A stretch of DNA of 64,000 bases from the NCBI GenBank assembly GCA_963844315.1, contig CAWJOC010000029.1, positions 1-64,000 of the forward strand. Direction: 5' to 3'. A model generated the notes under the pieces. It worked only from the letters and a program-made list of their open reading frames with translations. It did not search any database and was not told the DNA's origin. The position numbers and the translations under genes are program-made. Of the stretch, positions 26,994 to 36,881 are shown one piece after another; the first letter of the stretch is position 1, and each line of letters opens with the position of its first letter. The DNA comes from CAWAVN01 sp963844315 (lineage in GTDB: Bacteria; Planctomycetota; Planctomycetia; Planctomycetales; Planctomycetaceae).

Positions 26994-27146
26994 TGTTTTC
27001 ACGGGAACGCTCCGCGAGCCGAAATCGCTTCCCTTGTCTCTCGGAGCGTCCGCGATATACTTCCCACAACATGCCTCGAGCACTAGACTCGAAAAAATAT
27101 CCCACCGTTTTTCCTGCCTCAAAACCCTACCGGAGATCCTACCCCC

Positions 27147-27689
27147 ATGACCGCGCAAGTCGGCAAACCGGCCCCTTCTGTTCCCGTTCAAGCCTATGAT
27201 CCCGCGAAGACCGGCCAAGACGGCGAGTTTCGCGAAATCAGCCTGGAAGACTACAAAGGCCAATGGGTTTGCTTGTTTTTCTATCCCCGCGATTTCACCT
27301 TTGTCTGCCCGACGGAAATCGTGTCGTTCAATAACAACCTGGCGGAATTTGAAGACCGCGATTGCGCGGTCCTCACCGCCAGCACCGACAGCGAATACAC
27401 CCACAAAGGCTGGTGCGCTTCCCACGAAGACCTCAGAAAACTCCGCTACCCCATGCTGGCCGATACCTCCCATAAGCTCGCCGAAGCCTTCGGCGTGTTC
27501 GATGCCGAGAAAGGCCTGGCCCAGCGCGGGGCGTACCTGATCGATCCCCACGGCGTCGTCCGCTGGATGGCGGTGCATGATCTGGGCGTGGGCCGGAACG
27601 TCGAGGAAGTCCTCCGCGTCTTGGACGCCCTCCAAACCGACAAGCTCTGCCCCTGCAACTGGCAAAAGGGCGAGCAGACTTTGAATTAA
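27147..27689 (+). CDS. ahpC: Peroxiredoxin, AhpC/Prx1 type
   Basis: A 180-residue typical 2-Cys peroxiredoxin reducing H2O2 and organic peroxides. The peroxidatic cysteine is C54 in FYPRDFTFVCPTEIVSF. A C-terminal CPC pair (C168/C170, DKLCPCNW) provides the resolving cysteine. LTASTDSEYTHKGW and HDLGVGRNVEEVLR are also characteristic of the family. ATG 27147 starts MTAQVGKPAPSV, directly before the conserved first strand. It is followed 140 bp on by an AhpD-like gene, likely its functional partner. Family confidence is high. Confidence 0.92.
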   Translation: MTAQVGKPAPSVPVQAYDPAKTGQDGEFREISLEDYKGQWVCLFFYPRDFTFVCPTEIVSFNNNLAEFEDRDCAVLTASTDSEYTHKGWCASHEDLRKLRYPMLADTSHKLAEAFGVFDAEKGLAQRGAYLIDPHGVVRWMAVHDLGVGRNVEEVLRVLDALQTDKLCPCNWQKGEQTLN

Positions 27690-27701
27690 ATCCCCATGAA
27701 G

Positions 27702-27809
27702 GCGAGCAGACCAACCTTCGGTCGGTGCCCGCGTCAGCCCCATGATTTTTCCGAACGATCAACCCGCAACCAGAACAATCATGGGGCTGACGCCCCACGC
27801 TCGCCGGGT
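27702..27809. repeat. Inverted repeat family L
   Basis: GCGTCAGCCCCATGATT and AATCATGGGGCTGACGC arms, with GGCGAGC / GCTCGCC further out. Tandem gap between ahpC and the AhpD-like gene. Confidence 0.8.
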
Positions 27810-27829
27810 CATTCCTTAAGGACGCCGAT

Positions 27830-28458
27830 ATGGTCCGCGTCAAGCCGCTGAATTTGGCCGATGTCACCGATGAGAAATCCGCCCGGACTTACGAGCGGAT
27901 CAAGGAGATGCTCGGCTCCGACATGATCCCCGAAGCCTTCTTGATCTATGGGCAAGTCCCCGCGTTCCTGCAAGACTTCTACATGAACTATAAGAAGTTC
28001 GTGCACGGGTCCGGGAAACTCGACGAAAAAACCCGCATCATCATTGCGCTTGCGGTCAGCGGGCTTTCCGGCAATGAGTTTTGGACGAATACCTTCATCG
28101 AGCGCGGCAAGTCCTTTGGGATCACCGAGGAAATCGTTGCGGAAATCCTCGCGGTGGCTTCCACGAATGCCATGTACAACACGTTCTTCAAGTTCCGCAG
28201 CATCAGCGGAACCGATGCCTTCGACGGCCTGCCCGTGGGACTCCGGCGCACACCTTCACCGGCACATCGCTCGATGAAAAGACGGTGGAACTCATCAACA
28301 TCGCCATCAGCGACCTAAACGCCTGCAAGCCCTGCGTCAGCGGCCACGTCGAAAAAGCCCGAAAGCTCGGCCTCTCCGACGAAGCCATTCTGGAAGCCAT
28401 CCAATGCACCGCCGTGATGCTGGCCGGGATCCAATTCCTGAAAGCCGCCGGATATTAG
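27830..28458 (+). CDS. AhpD-like carboxymuconolactone decarboxylase-family protein, frameshifted
   Basis: About 209 residues of the AhpD/CMD helical family. Two helical halves are present: the first with RIIIALAVSGLSGNEFW, the second with VELINIAISDLNACKPCVSGH, the CxxCxxxH active-site motif of AhpD, and ending AVMLAGIQFLKAAGY. A single frameshift lies near 28240, between LPVGLR and AHTFTGTSLDEKT. AhpD proteins use the CxxC pair to return electrons to AhpC, and this gene directly follows ahpC, so a shared peroxide-reduction role is a reasonable inference. ATG 27830 has AAGGA eight bases before it. Confidence 0.8.
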
Positions 28459-28505
28459 CAGGGGTCGGGGATCAGGTTTCGGGTGTCAGGGGTAAGGCAA
28501 ATGAG

Positions 28506-28808
28506 GATTGATGATTTTTGAAGGAATGCCAACATCGCCTTCTGTTGGTTTTTACCGCGAAGCGGTTACATCCCAAAGCCCAGGGTCGCGGCTTCCCGCG
28601 CACCCTGGGTGAGCAATGTCCCGAAAATGCCTTTACGCTGAAAGCGTTATACAAAATCGGATGTGCAACCCCTTCGGGGTAGATGCTGATGTTATCGTCT
28701 TTATCCCAGGGTGGCGCGGCTGCGCCGCTGACCCTGGGCTTTGGGATGTAACGCCTTCGGCGTAAAAACGGTGAGGTTCCAAGGGGCTTCACTTCAAAAA
28801 TCATCCAT
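28506..28808. repeat. Nested palindrome family B, copy 1
   Basis: Arms from outside in: GATGATTTTTGAA / TTCAAAAATCATC, then ATCCCAAAGCCCAGGGT / ACCCTGGGCTTTGGGAT with flanking CGCGAAGCGG and CGCCTTCGGCG hairpins, then ACGCTGAAAGCGTTA in the centre. Same architecture as family A with different arms. Confidence 0.85.
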
Positions 28809-28897
28809 CGACAATCCTCGATCCTCTTCCTCAATCGGCGACGGCGATTTAGAATGGGTAATGGACGACCTCAACAATCTTTCACGATGGATCAGTG

Positions 28898-29905
28898 ATG
28901 GCTGGCGAATCCACTTCGGCTCGGTATTACCTGGGAATCGATCTGGGCGGCACGAACGTCAAGGCGGGCGTGGTCGACAACGGCGGGCATTCCCGGTCCA
29001 GCGTCAGCCGGCCCACCGAAGCCATCAAGGGTCCGGAGCACGGCATGCGGAACATCTACCGCGTGGCCGATGATGCCGTCGGCGCGAGCGGCGTGGGTTG
29101 GGATGAAATTGCCACCATCGGCGTGGCGACGCCGGGGACGATGGACATTCCTTTGGGCATGCTGCTCCATCCGCACAATCTGCCGGGCTGGGACAATCTG
29201 CCCATCCGCCAACTGGTCGCCGACCAGTTCAATAAGCCCACGATTTTGCAGAACGACGCCAACGCCGCCGCGTATGGCGAGTATTGGGTCGGGGCCGCCC
29301 GCGATGTGCCCAGCCTGGTGTTTTGGACCTTGGGCACGGGGATTGGCAGCGGGATCATCATCAACGACATGATCATCCAAGGCGAGCATTCCTGCGGGTC
29401 CGAGTGCGGGCACATCATCATCGACATGGACGGAACCCGCACCTGCAACACCGGGCAATATGGGACTCTCGAAGGCTATGCCAGCGCCCTGTCGCTGATG
29501 GCCCGCTGCCAGGAGGCGCTCGAAGCAGGCCGGGAATCCCGCTTGCAAAAACTCAAGGAAGAAGGCGTGGAACTGACGCCCAAAGTTATCGGCCACGCCG
29601 CCGAGCATGGCGACGCCTTGGCCGAGGAACTGGTGATGGACACCGCCCGCTACCTGGGCATCGGCACGGTGTCGATCATGCACGCCGTCAATCCCACGAT
29701 GTTTTTGATCGGCGGGGCGATGACCTTCGGCCGCCACGAAACGCCCTTGGGCCGGAGGTTTTTGGAAAGGGTAAGGGAAGAAGTCCGCAAGAGGGCCTTT
29801 CCCATTCCCGCCGCGAAAACCCTGATCGACTATGCGTCCCTGGGCGGCGAAGCCGGCTACATCGGAGCCGCCGGCTGCGCCCGGCAGGCGTTTAGCACCA
29901 AATGA
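28898..29905 (+). CDS. ROK-family sugar kinase
   Basis: About 335 residues of the ROK family, probably a glucokinase. Phosphate-1 motif YLGIDLGGTNVKAGVV, catalytic region TILQNDANAAAYGEY (Asp), and phosphate-2 motif TLGTGIGSGIIIND. The ROK zinc site is unusual: the conserved CxCGxxGCxE is written CNTGQYGTLE, so two of three cysteines are Thr, while the GH histidine (ECGHIIID) is kept. Catalytic residues appear intact. Start ATG 28898 preferred over the adjacent GTG 28895. Stand-alone gene flanked by family B and E repeats. Confidence 0.88.
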   Translation: MAGESTSARYYLGIDLGGTNVKAGVVDNGGHSRSSVSRPTEAIKGPEHGMRNIYRVADDAVGASGVGWDEIATIGVATPGTMDIPLGMLLHPHNLPGWDNLPIRQLVADQFNKPTILQNDANAAAYGEYWVGAARDVPSLVFWTLGTGIGSGIIINDMIIQGEHSCGSECGHIIIDMDGTRTCNTGQYGTLEGYASALSLMARCQEALEAGRESRLQKLKEEGVELTPKVIGHAAEHGDALAEELVMDTARYLGIGTVSIMHAVNPTMFLIGGAMTFGRHETPLGRRFLERVREEVRKRAFPIPAAKTLIDYASLGGEAGYIGAAGCARQAFSTK

Positions 29906-29968
29906 CGCCGAGAGGCGCAGCCCGGTGGTTTTCTTCCTAGTACCTCACCCATCTTGGATTGACAGGTT

Positions 29969-30042
29969 GTGTGCCACTGGCTCCGCCAGTGCTTTTGAAG
30001 AATGTTGAATGAACTTTCGCACTGGCGGAGCCAGTGGCACAC
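29969..30042. repeat. Inverted repeat family E, copy 2
   Basis: GTGTGCCACTGGCTCCGCCA..GTGC and exact reverse complement, about 24-bp arms. 3' of the ROK gene. Confidence 0.85.
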
Positions 30043-30121
30043 GGCGTCGTCAGCGAGTTGTGGGATATGGAGGATTTGTTTGATGCCGTGATGTCCTAGA
30101 GACAAATCCGACGATTTTTGC

Positions 30122-30170
30122 TAAGCATCCAAGAACGGAATTTTCCGCATCTTGGATGCTTTTCTGTTTT
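30122..30170 (+). terminator. Rho-independent terminator
   Basis: AAGCATCCAAGA / TCTTGGATGCTT, 12-bp perfect stem with an inner GGAA/TTCC, followed by TTCTGTTTTTCC. Points rightward, so it likely ends ROK transcription. Confidence 0.8.
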
Positions 30171-30188
30171 TCCGAAAGGATTCACGCC

Positions 30189-30452
30189 ATGTTTCTGTAT
30201 GCTGCAAGCTATCTCCTGTTGCTCAATCCCATCTTTTGCGTCACTGAGGGACACTTGGGGCTTGGCAATGGCTACCATGAGGCCGATTACCGCTTCGGCG
30301 GAGAAGCGTCTCAAATTATTTTTGCTCCAATCCATAGCCTTGACCGAATGATCCGGCCAGATTATTGGAACCGCTACAGCACGCCGTTGAATGAGGCAGT
30401 CCAGAGTATTGACGAGATAATCCAAGGCCCCCAGAAATCGCCTTTTGATTAG
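30189..30452 (+). CDS. Small hypothetical exported protein
   Basis: An 87-residue protein from ATG 30189 with GAAAGGA about eight bases upstream. N-terminus MFLYAASYLLLLNPIFCV is hydrophobic and could be a signal peptide, cut near VTEG. The rest is hydrophilic with many aromatic residues (NGYHEADYRFGGEA, MIRPDYWNRY) and ends in a helix-prone tail. AT content is higher than in neighbours. The good ribosome-binding site directly after a terminator supports a real gene. No family recognised. Confidence 0.55.
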   Translation: MFLYAASYLLLLNPIFCVTEGHLGLGNGYHEADYRFGGEASQIIFAPIHSLDRMIRPDYWNRYSTPLNEAVQSIDEIIQGPQKSPFD

Positions 30453-30644
30453 CCAATCGCGGCGAAAAAAGAAATTTTTCAAATGACCCCACTACCCTCT
30501 AACGGGCCAACGGGCCAACGTCTTTGACAAAGTTCGGATGTTCTGGGTACCATCGTCAGCCACTTTACGATGGACCGCCTCCAGGAGATTCTTCCCATCG
30601 GTTGGGATATTCATTCCCTTTTTCCACCGAGGCTTTTCCGAGCG

Positions 30645-31598
30645 ATGTCCGCATGGGGTCATGGGAAGAAACGCATTGGCTTTACGTTGATTGAGCTGTT
30701 GGTGGTGATTGCCATCATCGCCATTTTGATTGCCCTGCTCCTGCCCGCCGTGCAGCAGAGCGGGAAGCCGCGAGGCGCTCGCAATGCAAGAACAACTTGA
30801 AGAACGTTGGCCTGGCACTCCACAACTACGCGGAAACGCACGGCGTGTTTCCTTACGGGTTCGATTCCAACGAAGCCTTGTGGTCCGCGATGATCCTGCC
30901 GCAGATCGAGCAAGGCCCGCTGTTTGACACCTTGCTCTTTCAAGAGGATGGAGCCGGCAATTGGTTTACCAATGGCTCGACCAATGAAAAAGCCTGCGGC
31001 ACGGTGATCTCCGTTTTCGTCTGTCCGAGCATGGCCACGGAAACTCAACGGGACAACGCCAATATTCCCGGCCGCGCCGCCGTCAGCTATCGCGCTTGCG
31101 CCGGTTCCGATTCATGGTCGGATGATAGGAACACCCTCCAAAGTCCCCCGGCCCCCGCCGGTGCGAAATCCCTGGAGCAAGCCGGTCTCAATGGCATGTT
31201 TTGGGGATCCAGCCGCGTGAGGTTCGCCGACGTCTTCGACGGCCTGACCAACACCATCATGCTGGGCGAATCCTACACCGATGACTACACCAAAGACGGC
31301 CAGCAGATGGACTATTGGCACACAGGATCTCCCCAAATCGACGACTGGAGACCCGGCGGGACCGATGGAACCGAATTCACCGAAGCCTTGGGATCCACCG
31401 GCCCCAAAATGAACAGCCGCCTTGATCCGACCCAACACGGCACAATCATGGAAATCGCCTTCGGCAGCTACCACGCCGGCGGCGCGCACTTCACCTTGGG
31501 CGATGGCATCCGTGCGGTTCCTTTCCGAAAACATCGACCTTCGCATCTATCAAGGGCTTGGCTCGCGGAACGGCAAGGAAGTCCTCGGCGAGTTTTAG
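30645..31598 (+). CDS. DUF1559 prepilin-like protein, frameshifted
   Basis: About 317 residues of the large planctomycete DUF1559 family. A type IV prepilin leader is present: GKKRIGFTLIELLVVIAIIA, with cleavage expected after G before FTLIE, then LLLPAVQQSREAARR and KNNLKNVGLALHNYAET. The C-terminus carries the H-X9-DG element, here GGAHFTLGDGSVRFLSENID. Two slips: near 30763 (one C missing in AGCCGG) and near 31510 (between GDG and SVRF). The real end is TAG at 31596-31598, after GKEVLGEF. Such pseudopilins occur in many paralogs per genome; exact function is unknown. Confidence 0.88.
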
Positions 31599-31602
31599 AG
31601 TC

Positions 31603-31740
31603 TGTCCCCTCTCCCCTGGGGAGAGGGTGAGGGTAGGACGAATTTAAAATCGACGTCCAACTTTGATCGTTACCCCTCATCCGGCCTTCGGCCACCGGGC
31701 ACCGCCCGGAGGGTGGTCCCCCAAGGGAGAAGGGACATGT
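31603..31740. repeat. Inverted repeat family G, copy 3
   Basis: CCCCTCTCCCCTGGGGAGAG and CCCCAAGGGAGAAGGGAC arms. The right arm holds the nested palindrome GGGCACCGCCCGGAGGGTGG, inverted relative to copy 2. Tandem gap. Confidence 0.75.
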
Positions 31741-31792
31741 CCACACGCTTTGTTTGCAGCAAAGCCGCGTTAGGATTTACGAAAGCCTTCTC

Positions 31793-32244
31793 ATGAAAAC
31801 TTTATTGCTCGACGTTCCTTGGAGCCGTCGCGGTTGGTCTCTTGGCCGGTTGCAGCAATGCTCTCCCGGTCCAATTACGAGGCCATCACTTTGGTCGATG
31901 TGTCCGGCACAGTGAAGCTCGACGGAAACCCTTTGCCCGATGCCATCGTCAAATTCGAGAGTGCCGACGGCCAATACTCCGTCGGCAAGACCGACTCCAG
32001 CGGCCAATACACCTTGCAGTTCGATTCCGAGAAACAGGGCGTCACGCCTGGCGAGAAAACCGTCCGCATCAGCACGGCGGCTTCGCTCGGTGAAGGCGGC
32101 GAGGAAGAGGACGGCGGCAGCGAAGGCCAACCGGCGAACAAGACCGAACTCGTCCCGGAAAAATACAACAAGAAGTCGGAACTCAAACGCACGGTCGAAC
32201 CAAAAGGCGATCAAACCTTCGACTTCAATCTCAAGAGCAGATAA
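31793..32244 (+). CDS. Lipoprotein with carboxypeptidase-regulatory-like fold, frameshifted
   Basis: About 150 residues. N-terminal lipoprotein leader reconstructed as MKTLLL..GAVAVGLLAGCSNALP with two slips near 31815 and 31872. The mature part, ITLVDVSGTVKLDGNPLPDA, then TDSSGQYTLQFD and PGEKTVRIS, is an Ig-like transthyretin or carboxypeptidase-regulatory-type beta-sandwich. In planctomycetes such lipoproteins regularly follow DUF1559 genes, as here, which points to a shared envelope role. Binding partner unknown. The segment GEGGEEEDGGSEGQ is low-complexity and acidic. Confidence 0.75.
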
Positions 32245-32289
32245 CACGACAAGACAACGTTCGCTCTTTGCTTCCCAAAAGTGCGTGCT

Positions 32290-32483
32290 TTTAGCCGCGA
32301 AGCGGCGGCAGCATGTAGCTGCGGGCGTCAGCCCGCAGAAGCGAAGTTAGAGAAGACCATAAGCCGCGAAGCGGCGACAGCAAAACGTCGAAGGATTTGC
32401 TGTCGCCGCTTCGCGGCTCAGAGTTTTATCGATTTCAACACTGCGGGCTGACGCCCGCAGCTCATGCTGCCATCGCTTCGCGA
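32290..32483. repeat. Nested palindrome family C
   Basis: GCCGCGAAGCGGC..GACAGC and GCTGTCGCCGCTTCGCGGC, with outer GCGGGCGTCAGCCCGC / GCGGGCTGACGCCCGC. Convergent gap. The right arm runs into the end of the next gene. Confidence 0.8.
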
Positions 32484-33530
32484 TTCCGGAATTGTGCTAC
32501 TTCGAGGGTCCAGCGGGGTTTTTGGCTCCGTCCTTTCCAGCTCCGAGGGTTCCGAAGAGTTATGTTCGCTTGTCGTCTCATCGGCTTTGACCGTCAGGCG
32601 GCTTTCGAACAGTGTTTTGCCGTCGGGCAGCTTTCGGCCTTGGAGCACGAACTGCTCGGTGCCTTGAGGCAATAGAAAATACAGATGCCCCTCCGGATCT
32701 TCGTGGACGCAGCGGTACGACTTGTCCCCGATTTGGGCCACAACACAATAACCCATCGGCCCGGTCAGCCGGTTGAAGCCCACCGTTTCGTAATAGGCCG
32801 TCGTCTGAAACGGCAGGTCGTTCCCCTCGGAAGTTTGCCAGTCCGCCAAAAATTTCCGGAGGGCCTCTTTGAACTCGGCTTGCTGCTGGCGGGAGATTTC
32901 GTCCATGTGCAATTCGACGAATTGCCGCAGCAAGGAATTGGTCCTCACGCGGAAGACTTCCAGATCGGCCACCGTTTGGATGCCGACCTCGACGCCTTTT
33001 TCGCTCGGCTCAAATTCCATGAAAAAGGCGTCGGGAACCCGCACGGCGGAGGGCGGATGCTTGATGAGTTCCTCCCAACTTGCGCCGCCTTCCGCGCTTG
33101 CGAGCGGAAACGTGGATTTGTCGATCAACGTTTTGGGAACTTCGAAGCCTTGAACCATTTGAGCGGAGAGTTCGCCCGTGATGGTCACGCCCGGCTTTAA
33201 CATCCAATAACCCACAAGGCCCATCACCACGCAGAACAGGAGGATGGGAATGAGCGGATTCGTGCCTTTGCGCTTGGCCCTCTGGCGGACAACCTGGGCC
33301 ATGCGCGGAACTTCGGCGATGACGGGGGCATCGGTGCGAATCTCCGGAAACCCCAAGGGCGCGGAGACAGGAACCGGCTTGGCTTCGGGGGATGGATTTC
33401 CGGGCGGCGGCTCTACGTTCGGCACGATCAACTTCGTCGCGCACTTGGGGCACGTTCCCCGTTTTCCCGCCGCCGCATCCGGCACGCGAATGCTCGCGGT
33501 GCAATAAGGACAATTGAATTGGATCGCCAT
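32418..33530 (-). CDS. Zinc-ribbon membrane-anchored protein
   Basis: A 370-residue protein with the same plan as the one at 22252. An N-terminal zinc ribbon (FNCPYCTASIRVPD, then GTCPKCATKLIVP), Pro-rich linker, transmembrane helix (LIPILLFCVVMGLVGYWML, about 92-110), and a soluble extracytoplasmic domain of about 230 residues with ELHMDEISRQQQAEFKE. The last 20 or so residues (after TIPESRSDG) are encoded by the right arm of a family C repeat, so the natural C-terminus may have been changed by the repeat. Function unknown. Confidence 0.75.
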   Translation of the reverse strand: MAIQFNCPYCTASIRVPDAAAGKRGTCPKCATKLIVPNVEPPPGNPSPEAKPVPVSAPLGFPEIRTDAPVIAEVPRMAQVVRQRAKRKGTNPLIPILLFCVVMGLVGYWMLKPGVTITGELSAQMVQGFEVPKTLIDKSTFPLASAEGGASWEELIKHPPSAVRVPDAFFMEFEPSEKGVEVGIQTVADLEVFRVRTNSLLRQFVELHMDEISRQQQAEFKEALRKFLADWQTSEGNDLPFQTTAYYETVGFNRLTGPMGYCVVAQIGDKSYRCVHEDPEGHLYFLLPQGTEQFVLQGRKLPDGKTLFESRLTVKADETTSEHNSSEPSELERTEPKTPLDPRSSTIPESRSDGSMSCGRQPAVLKSIKL

Positions 33531-33540
33531 GACATCTCAA

Positions 33541-33704
33541 AGAGGCTGTAGACTGTAGGCTATAGGAAGAAAGGACCAATGAAACGGATTCTTAATCCTA
33601 ACCTTACTCTTATTCCCCCAAAAGAAGAGTAAGATCAAGGTTAAGATTAGGATTAAGAGGGTGTTTGTCTTCCTACAGTCTACAGCCTATAGCCTACAGC
33701 CTCA
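33541..33704. repeat. Inverted repeat family N
   Basis: AGGCTGTAGACTGTAGGCTA..TAGG and complement, with an inner AATCCTAACCTTACTCTTAT / AGAGTAAGATCAAGGTTA pair. Tandem gap upstream of the zinc-ribbon gene and 3' of pgk. Confidence 0.75.
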
Positions 33705-34927
33705 CTTGTCATCGAGGATATTCACCGCCGCGAACTCTTTGCCTTCGAGCATTTCGAGACTGGCTCCGCCGCCGGTGCTGACGTGGCTGACCTTGTCGGC
33801 AAGGCCCATCTGCTCGATGGCCGCCGCGCTGTCGCCGCCGCCGATGATGCTCGTGGCGTCTTCGCTTGTCGGCCACCGCCTGGGCGACGGCTTTGGTCCC
33901 CTCGTCGAAGGGCTGCTTCTCGAACACGCCCATCGGGCCGTTCCAGACGATGGTCTTGGCGACTTGCGATCTTTCGGCGTAGAGCTTCGCGGTTTCCGGG
34001 CCGATGTCGAAGCCTTCCAAGCCGGCGGGGATGTTGCCCGGCGGGACGATCTTCTTGTTGCAGTCGGCATTGAAGTCATCGTCGCAATGACGTGTCCACG
34101 GGCAGCTTCAGTCTTGCCTCCCGCCTTTTCGAGCAGTTCCTTGGCGAGATCGACCTTGTCCTTCTCGACCAGGCTCTTGCCGACCTGCTTGCCCTTGGCG
34201 AGGAAGAACGTGTAGGCCATCGCCCCGCCGATGAGCAGCGTGTCGGCCTTGTCGAGCAGCTTTCGGATGACGTTGATCTTGTCGGAGACCTTCGCCCCGC
34301 CGAGGATCGCCACGAAGGGCCGCTTGGGGTTCTTGATGACGTCGGAAAGATATTCGATCTCCACCGCCACCAGAAACCCGCTGACCTTGGGTTTGGTTCC
34401 CATCGCCAGCGGCACGGCGTACATCGAGGCATCCTTGCGATGGCAGGTCCCGAAGGCATCGTTACAGTAAATGTCCGCGAAGTCCGCGAGCTGTTGGGCG
34501 AACTTCGCCTTTGACGGCTTTTTGCTCTGCGGTGGCTTCCTTGTCCTTGATCTCTTCCTCCGGCTGGAAGCGGAGGTTTTCGAGCATCAAGACTTCGCCG
34601 TCTTTCAAGGTTTTGGCTTTTCGCTGGGCATCACTGCCCACGGTGTCTTTCGAAAAAATCACCTTCTGGCCTATAAGCTCCGCGAGACGGTCGGCGGCGG
34701 GTTTGAGGCTCATGCTCGGGAGCGACTTTGCCTTTGGGCCTCCCCAAATGGCTCATCAAGATCGCTTTCCCGCCCCGGTCCAGGACGGACTTGATCGTAG
34801 CCAACGCCATCCGAATCCGGCGGTCGTCGGTAATGGTTTGGTTCTCGTCCAACGGCACATTGAAGTCCACGCGGATCAAAACGGTCTGGCCCGCCACATC
34901 CACGTCGGCAATAGTTTTCTTAGCCAT
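33702..34927 (-). CDS. pgk: Phosphoglycerate kinase, multiply frameshifted
   Basis: Glycolytic phosphoglycerate kinase of about 400 residues. Recognisable segments in order: TVLIRVDFNVPLDENQTITD, AILMSHLGRPKGKV, EVLMLENLRFQPEEE, PFVAILGGAKVSDKINVIRK, TIVWNGPMGVFE, IGGGDSAAAIEQMGL and STGGGASLEMLEGKEF. These lie in at least three different frames, with breaks near 34725, 34500, 34065-34090 and twice between 33850 and 33890. An essential gene this fragmented cannot be functional as read, so the breaks are attributed to sequencing errors. Start ATG 34927 (MAKKTIADVDV). The end, AAVNILDDK, is normal. Confidence 0.9.
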
Positions 34928-34985
34928 GATGCTTCGCTCTGTCCTTAGAAAATGAGGGGAGTTGATCCAGCCACAGAGGCTGGAA

Positions 34986-35110
34986 ATGTCCCTTCTCCCT
35001 TGGGGAGAAGGTGGCCGAAGGCCGGATGAGGGGGTTCGATAGAGAGTTGACGCCAACCTTGAAATCATCCCCCTCACCCTAACCCTCTCCCCAGGGGAGA
35101 GGGGACAAGA
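34986..35110. repeat. Inverted repeat family G, copy 4
   Basis: CCCTTCTCCCTTGGGGAGAA..GGTGGCCGAAGGCCGGATGA and CCCTCACCCTAACCCTCTCC. Tandem gap on the minus strand. Confidence 0.75.
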
Positions 35111-35145
35111 CGCGGGCGACTCGGTGCAACCTCTGGCATTTGATT

Positions 35146-36595
35146 CTAGGTCGCCTGTTGGATTTTGTAACTGCAAAACGCGCCGATGGCCAGGTGAGCG
35201 GCGAAAACCGTCGCGATCAGCCCCAGATGCGTTTCCCAAATCGTGGGCGGCTGGGGAGGCGGCACGCTGGCAAGGTCCTCTTCCGAGAAATCCCGCGAAG
35301 ACCGTTTGGCGGGTTTCTTGGGTTTCGGGGCCAAATCGGGCAGGTGGGGACGCTTCCGGTTCCGCTGGAGTTCGGGGATGTTCTCTTCGGGTTTCGGCAC
35401 GGTTTCGATTGGCCGCGGAATCACAGGGAGTTTTTCCATGTCCTTGGGAGTCAGATTGGCGACTTCGGGCGGGGTCTCGATGGGCGGAACCTTCGGTTCG
35501 GTCTTCATCGGGGTCGTGGCCAAGGGGCCTGGGGAGCGGGATTCGACGTCGGGCCGCCTGAAAACCTGCCTGGCATCGAAATCCGAGATCCGTTCCATCC
35601 AGACCGTATCGCCCCCGCCTGGCTTTGCACGCTGTCGCTTGGCATCCGGGGCACGATGAAATCCACTTGTTTGGCGTCTTTCGGCTTTTGGAAGGCGTGC
35701 AGTTGAAAGGGGGGTTCCTCGAGCCTGGGGGCCTTTCACCGTCGTGGACCGCGACAATCGGATAGACCGCGTCCAGTTGGTCGTTCTTCAGGACCAGCAC
35801 GTGATAGATTCCCAAACGGTCCAGCACATCGCCAGCCAAGAGTTCGCCGCCTCCGCGCTCCAGGATTTTGTTGAGAGGAAAACTCAAGCGGGCCGGTTGA
35901 AGTTCCGTGACGCGACGCGGCTGCGAGACGCCGCACAGTTCGCCCTCCTTGAGGAGATAAATCCGGTATTCGTCTCCGCCCGCTTTCGTCTCCAAAGTCG
36001 CCCGCCGCCAGATCCGGACTTCCAGCCGGCCATTGACCCGTTCCCCATAGGGCAGCCAAAAATAGCCCCATTGGTCCCAAGGCTTCGTCACCACGGCCAG
36101 CTTTTTCGACGATTGGGGATCATCCACGAACTCCACCGTGAACGGAAGATGGGTGATCGCATACAGCGATTGCTCGTTAATCCTCTTGTCCGCATCCAGA
36201 AGCTCCACGTAGAAATTCAGCACATAGTCGTCGGCATGGCGGATGACGTAGCGTTTGTCCGATTTATAAATCGGGGTCAGCCGATAAAACGGTTCGACCT
36301 TTTTATCGATCCCCACGCGAAACCCTAAAGTATAAAGCGGGTCTTTTTCCTTCTGTGCCGGAGCGTCGGCATACAATTCGAATTTTCGACCCGCGGGCAT
36401 GTAGGCCCCGACCAAGGGATGCTCGGTCCCAAACTCCACCTCACGGGTCTCCGGGTCGATGGTGAACCCCGACAACAGCGAGGAATACTCGATCACCGTC
36501 CGCGTTTCTCCCCAATCGCCCCAATCTCCGAAGGGGGCTTGAAACCCCGTCAAGAGCAGGCTCAGCGTCATGGGCAGACCCAGGCTGGTTGTCAT
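35146..36595 (-). CDS. Large envelope hypothetical protein, frameshifted
   Basis: About 480 residues. N-terminal hydrophobic leader (LGLPMTLSLLLTGFQAPF). Residues about 40-300 look like a beta-rich extracytoplasmic domain (FRVGIDKKVEPFYRLTPIY, GYFWLPYGERVNGRLEVRIW). A middle segment, readable in a third frame as FQLHAFQKPKDAKQVDFIVP, leads to a Pro-rich stretch (ETPPEVANLTPKDMEKLPVI) and a C-terminal transmembrane helix (LGLIATVFAAHLAIGAFCSY). Slips lie near 35720 and 35600. It follows pgk in transcription order with its own gap. No family recognised; the topology suggests a membrane-tethered periplasmic protein. Confidence 0.6.
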
Positions 36596-36701
36596 GATTT
36601 TGGATCCTCACCAAAGGATTCTCCCGACCCCATTCCCTTGCAGTATATCCCAAGGCTTTGCTCATTCAAAGAACGGAATGGCGACGGGACAGTTTGCGGT
36701 T

Positions 36702-36784
36702 GTGTGGCACGCCCTGAGGCTTTGCGAAGGGCGTGGTCATTTCGATTTGCCACGCCCTTCGCAAAGCCTCAGGGCGTGCCACAC
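36702..36784. repeat. Inverted repeat family F, copy 3
   Basis: GTGTGGCACGCCCTGAGGCT..GCGAAGGGCGTGG and reverse complement. Divergent gap. Confidence 0.85.
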
Positions 36785-36881
36785 CGATCCGTAGTTTCGC
36801 TGATTGCGTCCTCGTTTAGGCCGGGATACAATCGCGGTGAAATCAACAAGCTTTGATGTTTCCGGTTGGGGAGAGATGGAC

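Noticed and set aside
33702..34927. pgk as a decayed pseudogene
   Set aside because: Every conserved block is present and intact, and the same kind of slip hits two dozen other genes, so base-calling error is the simpler explanation.
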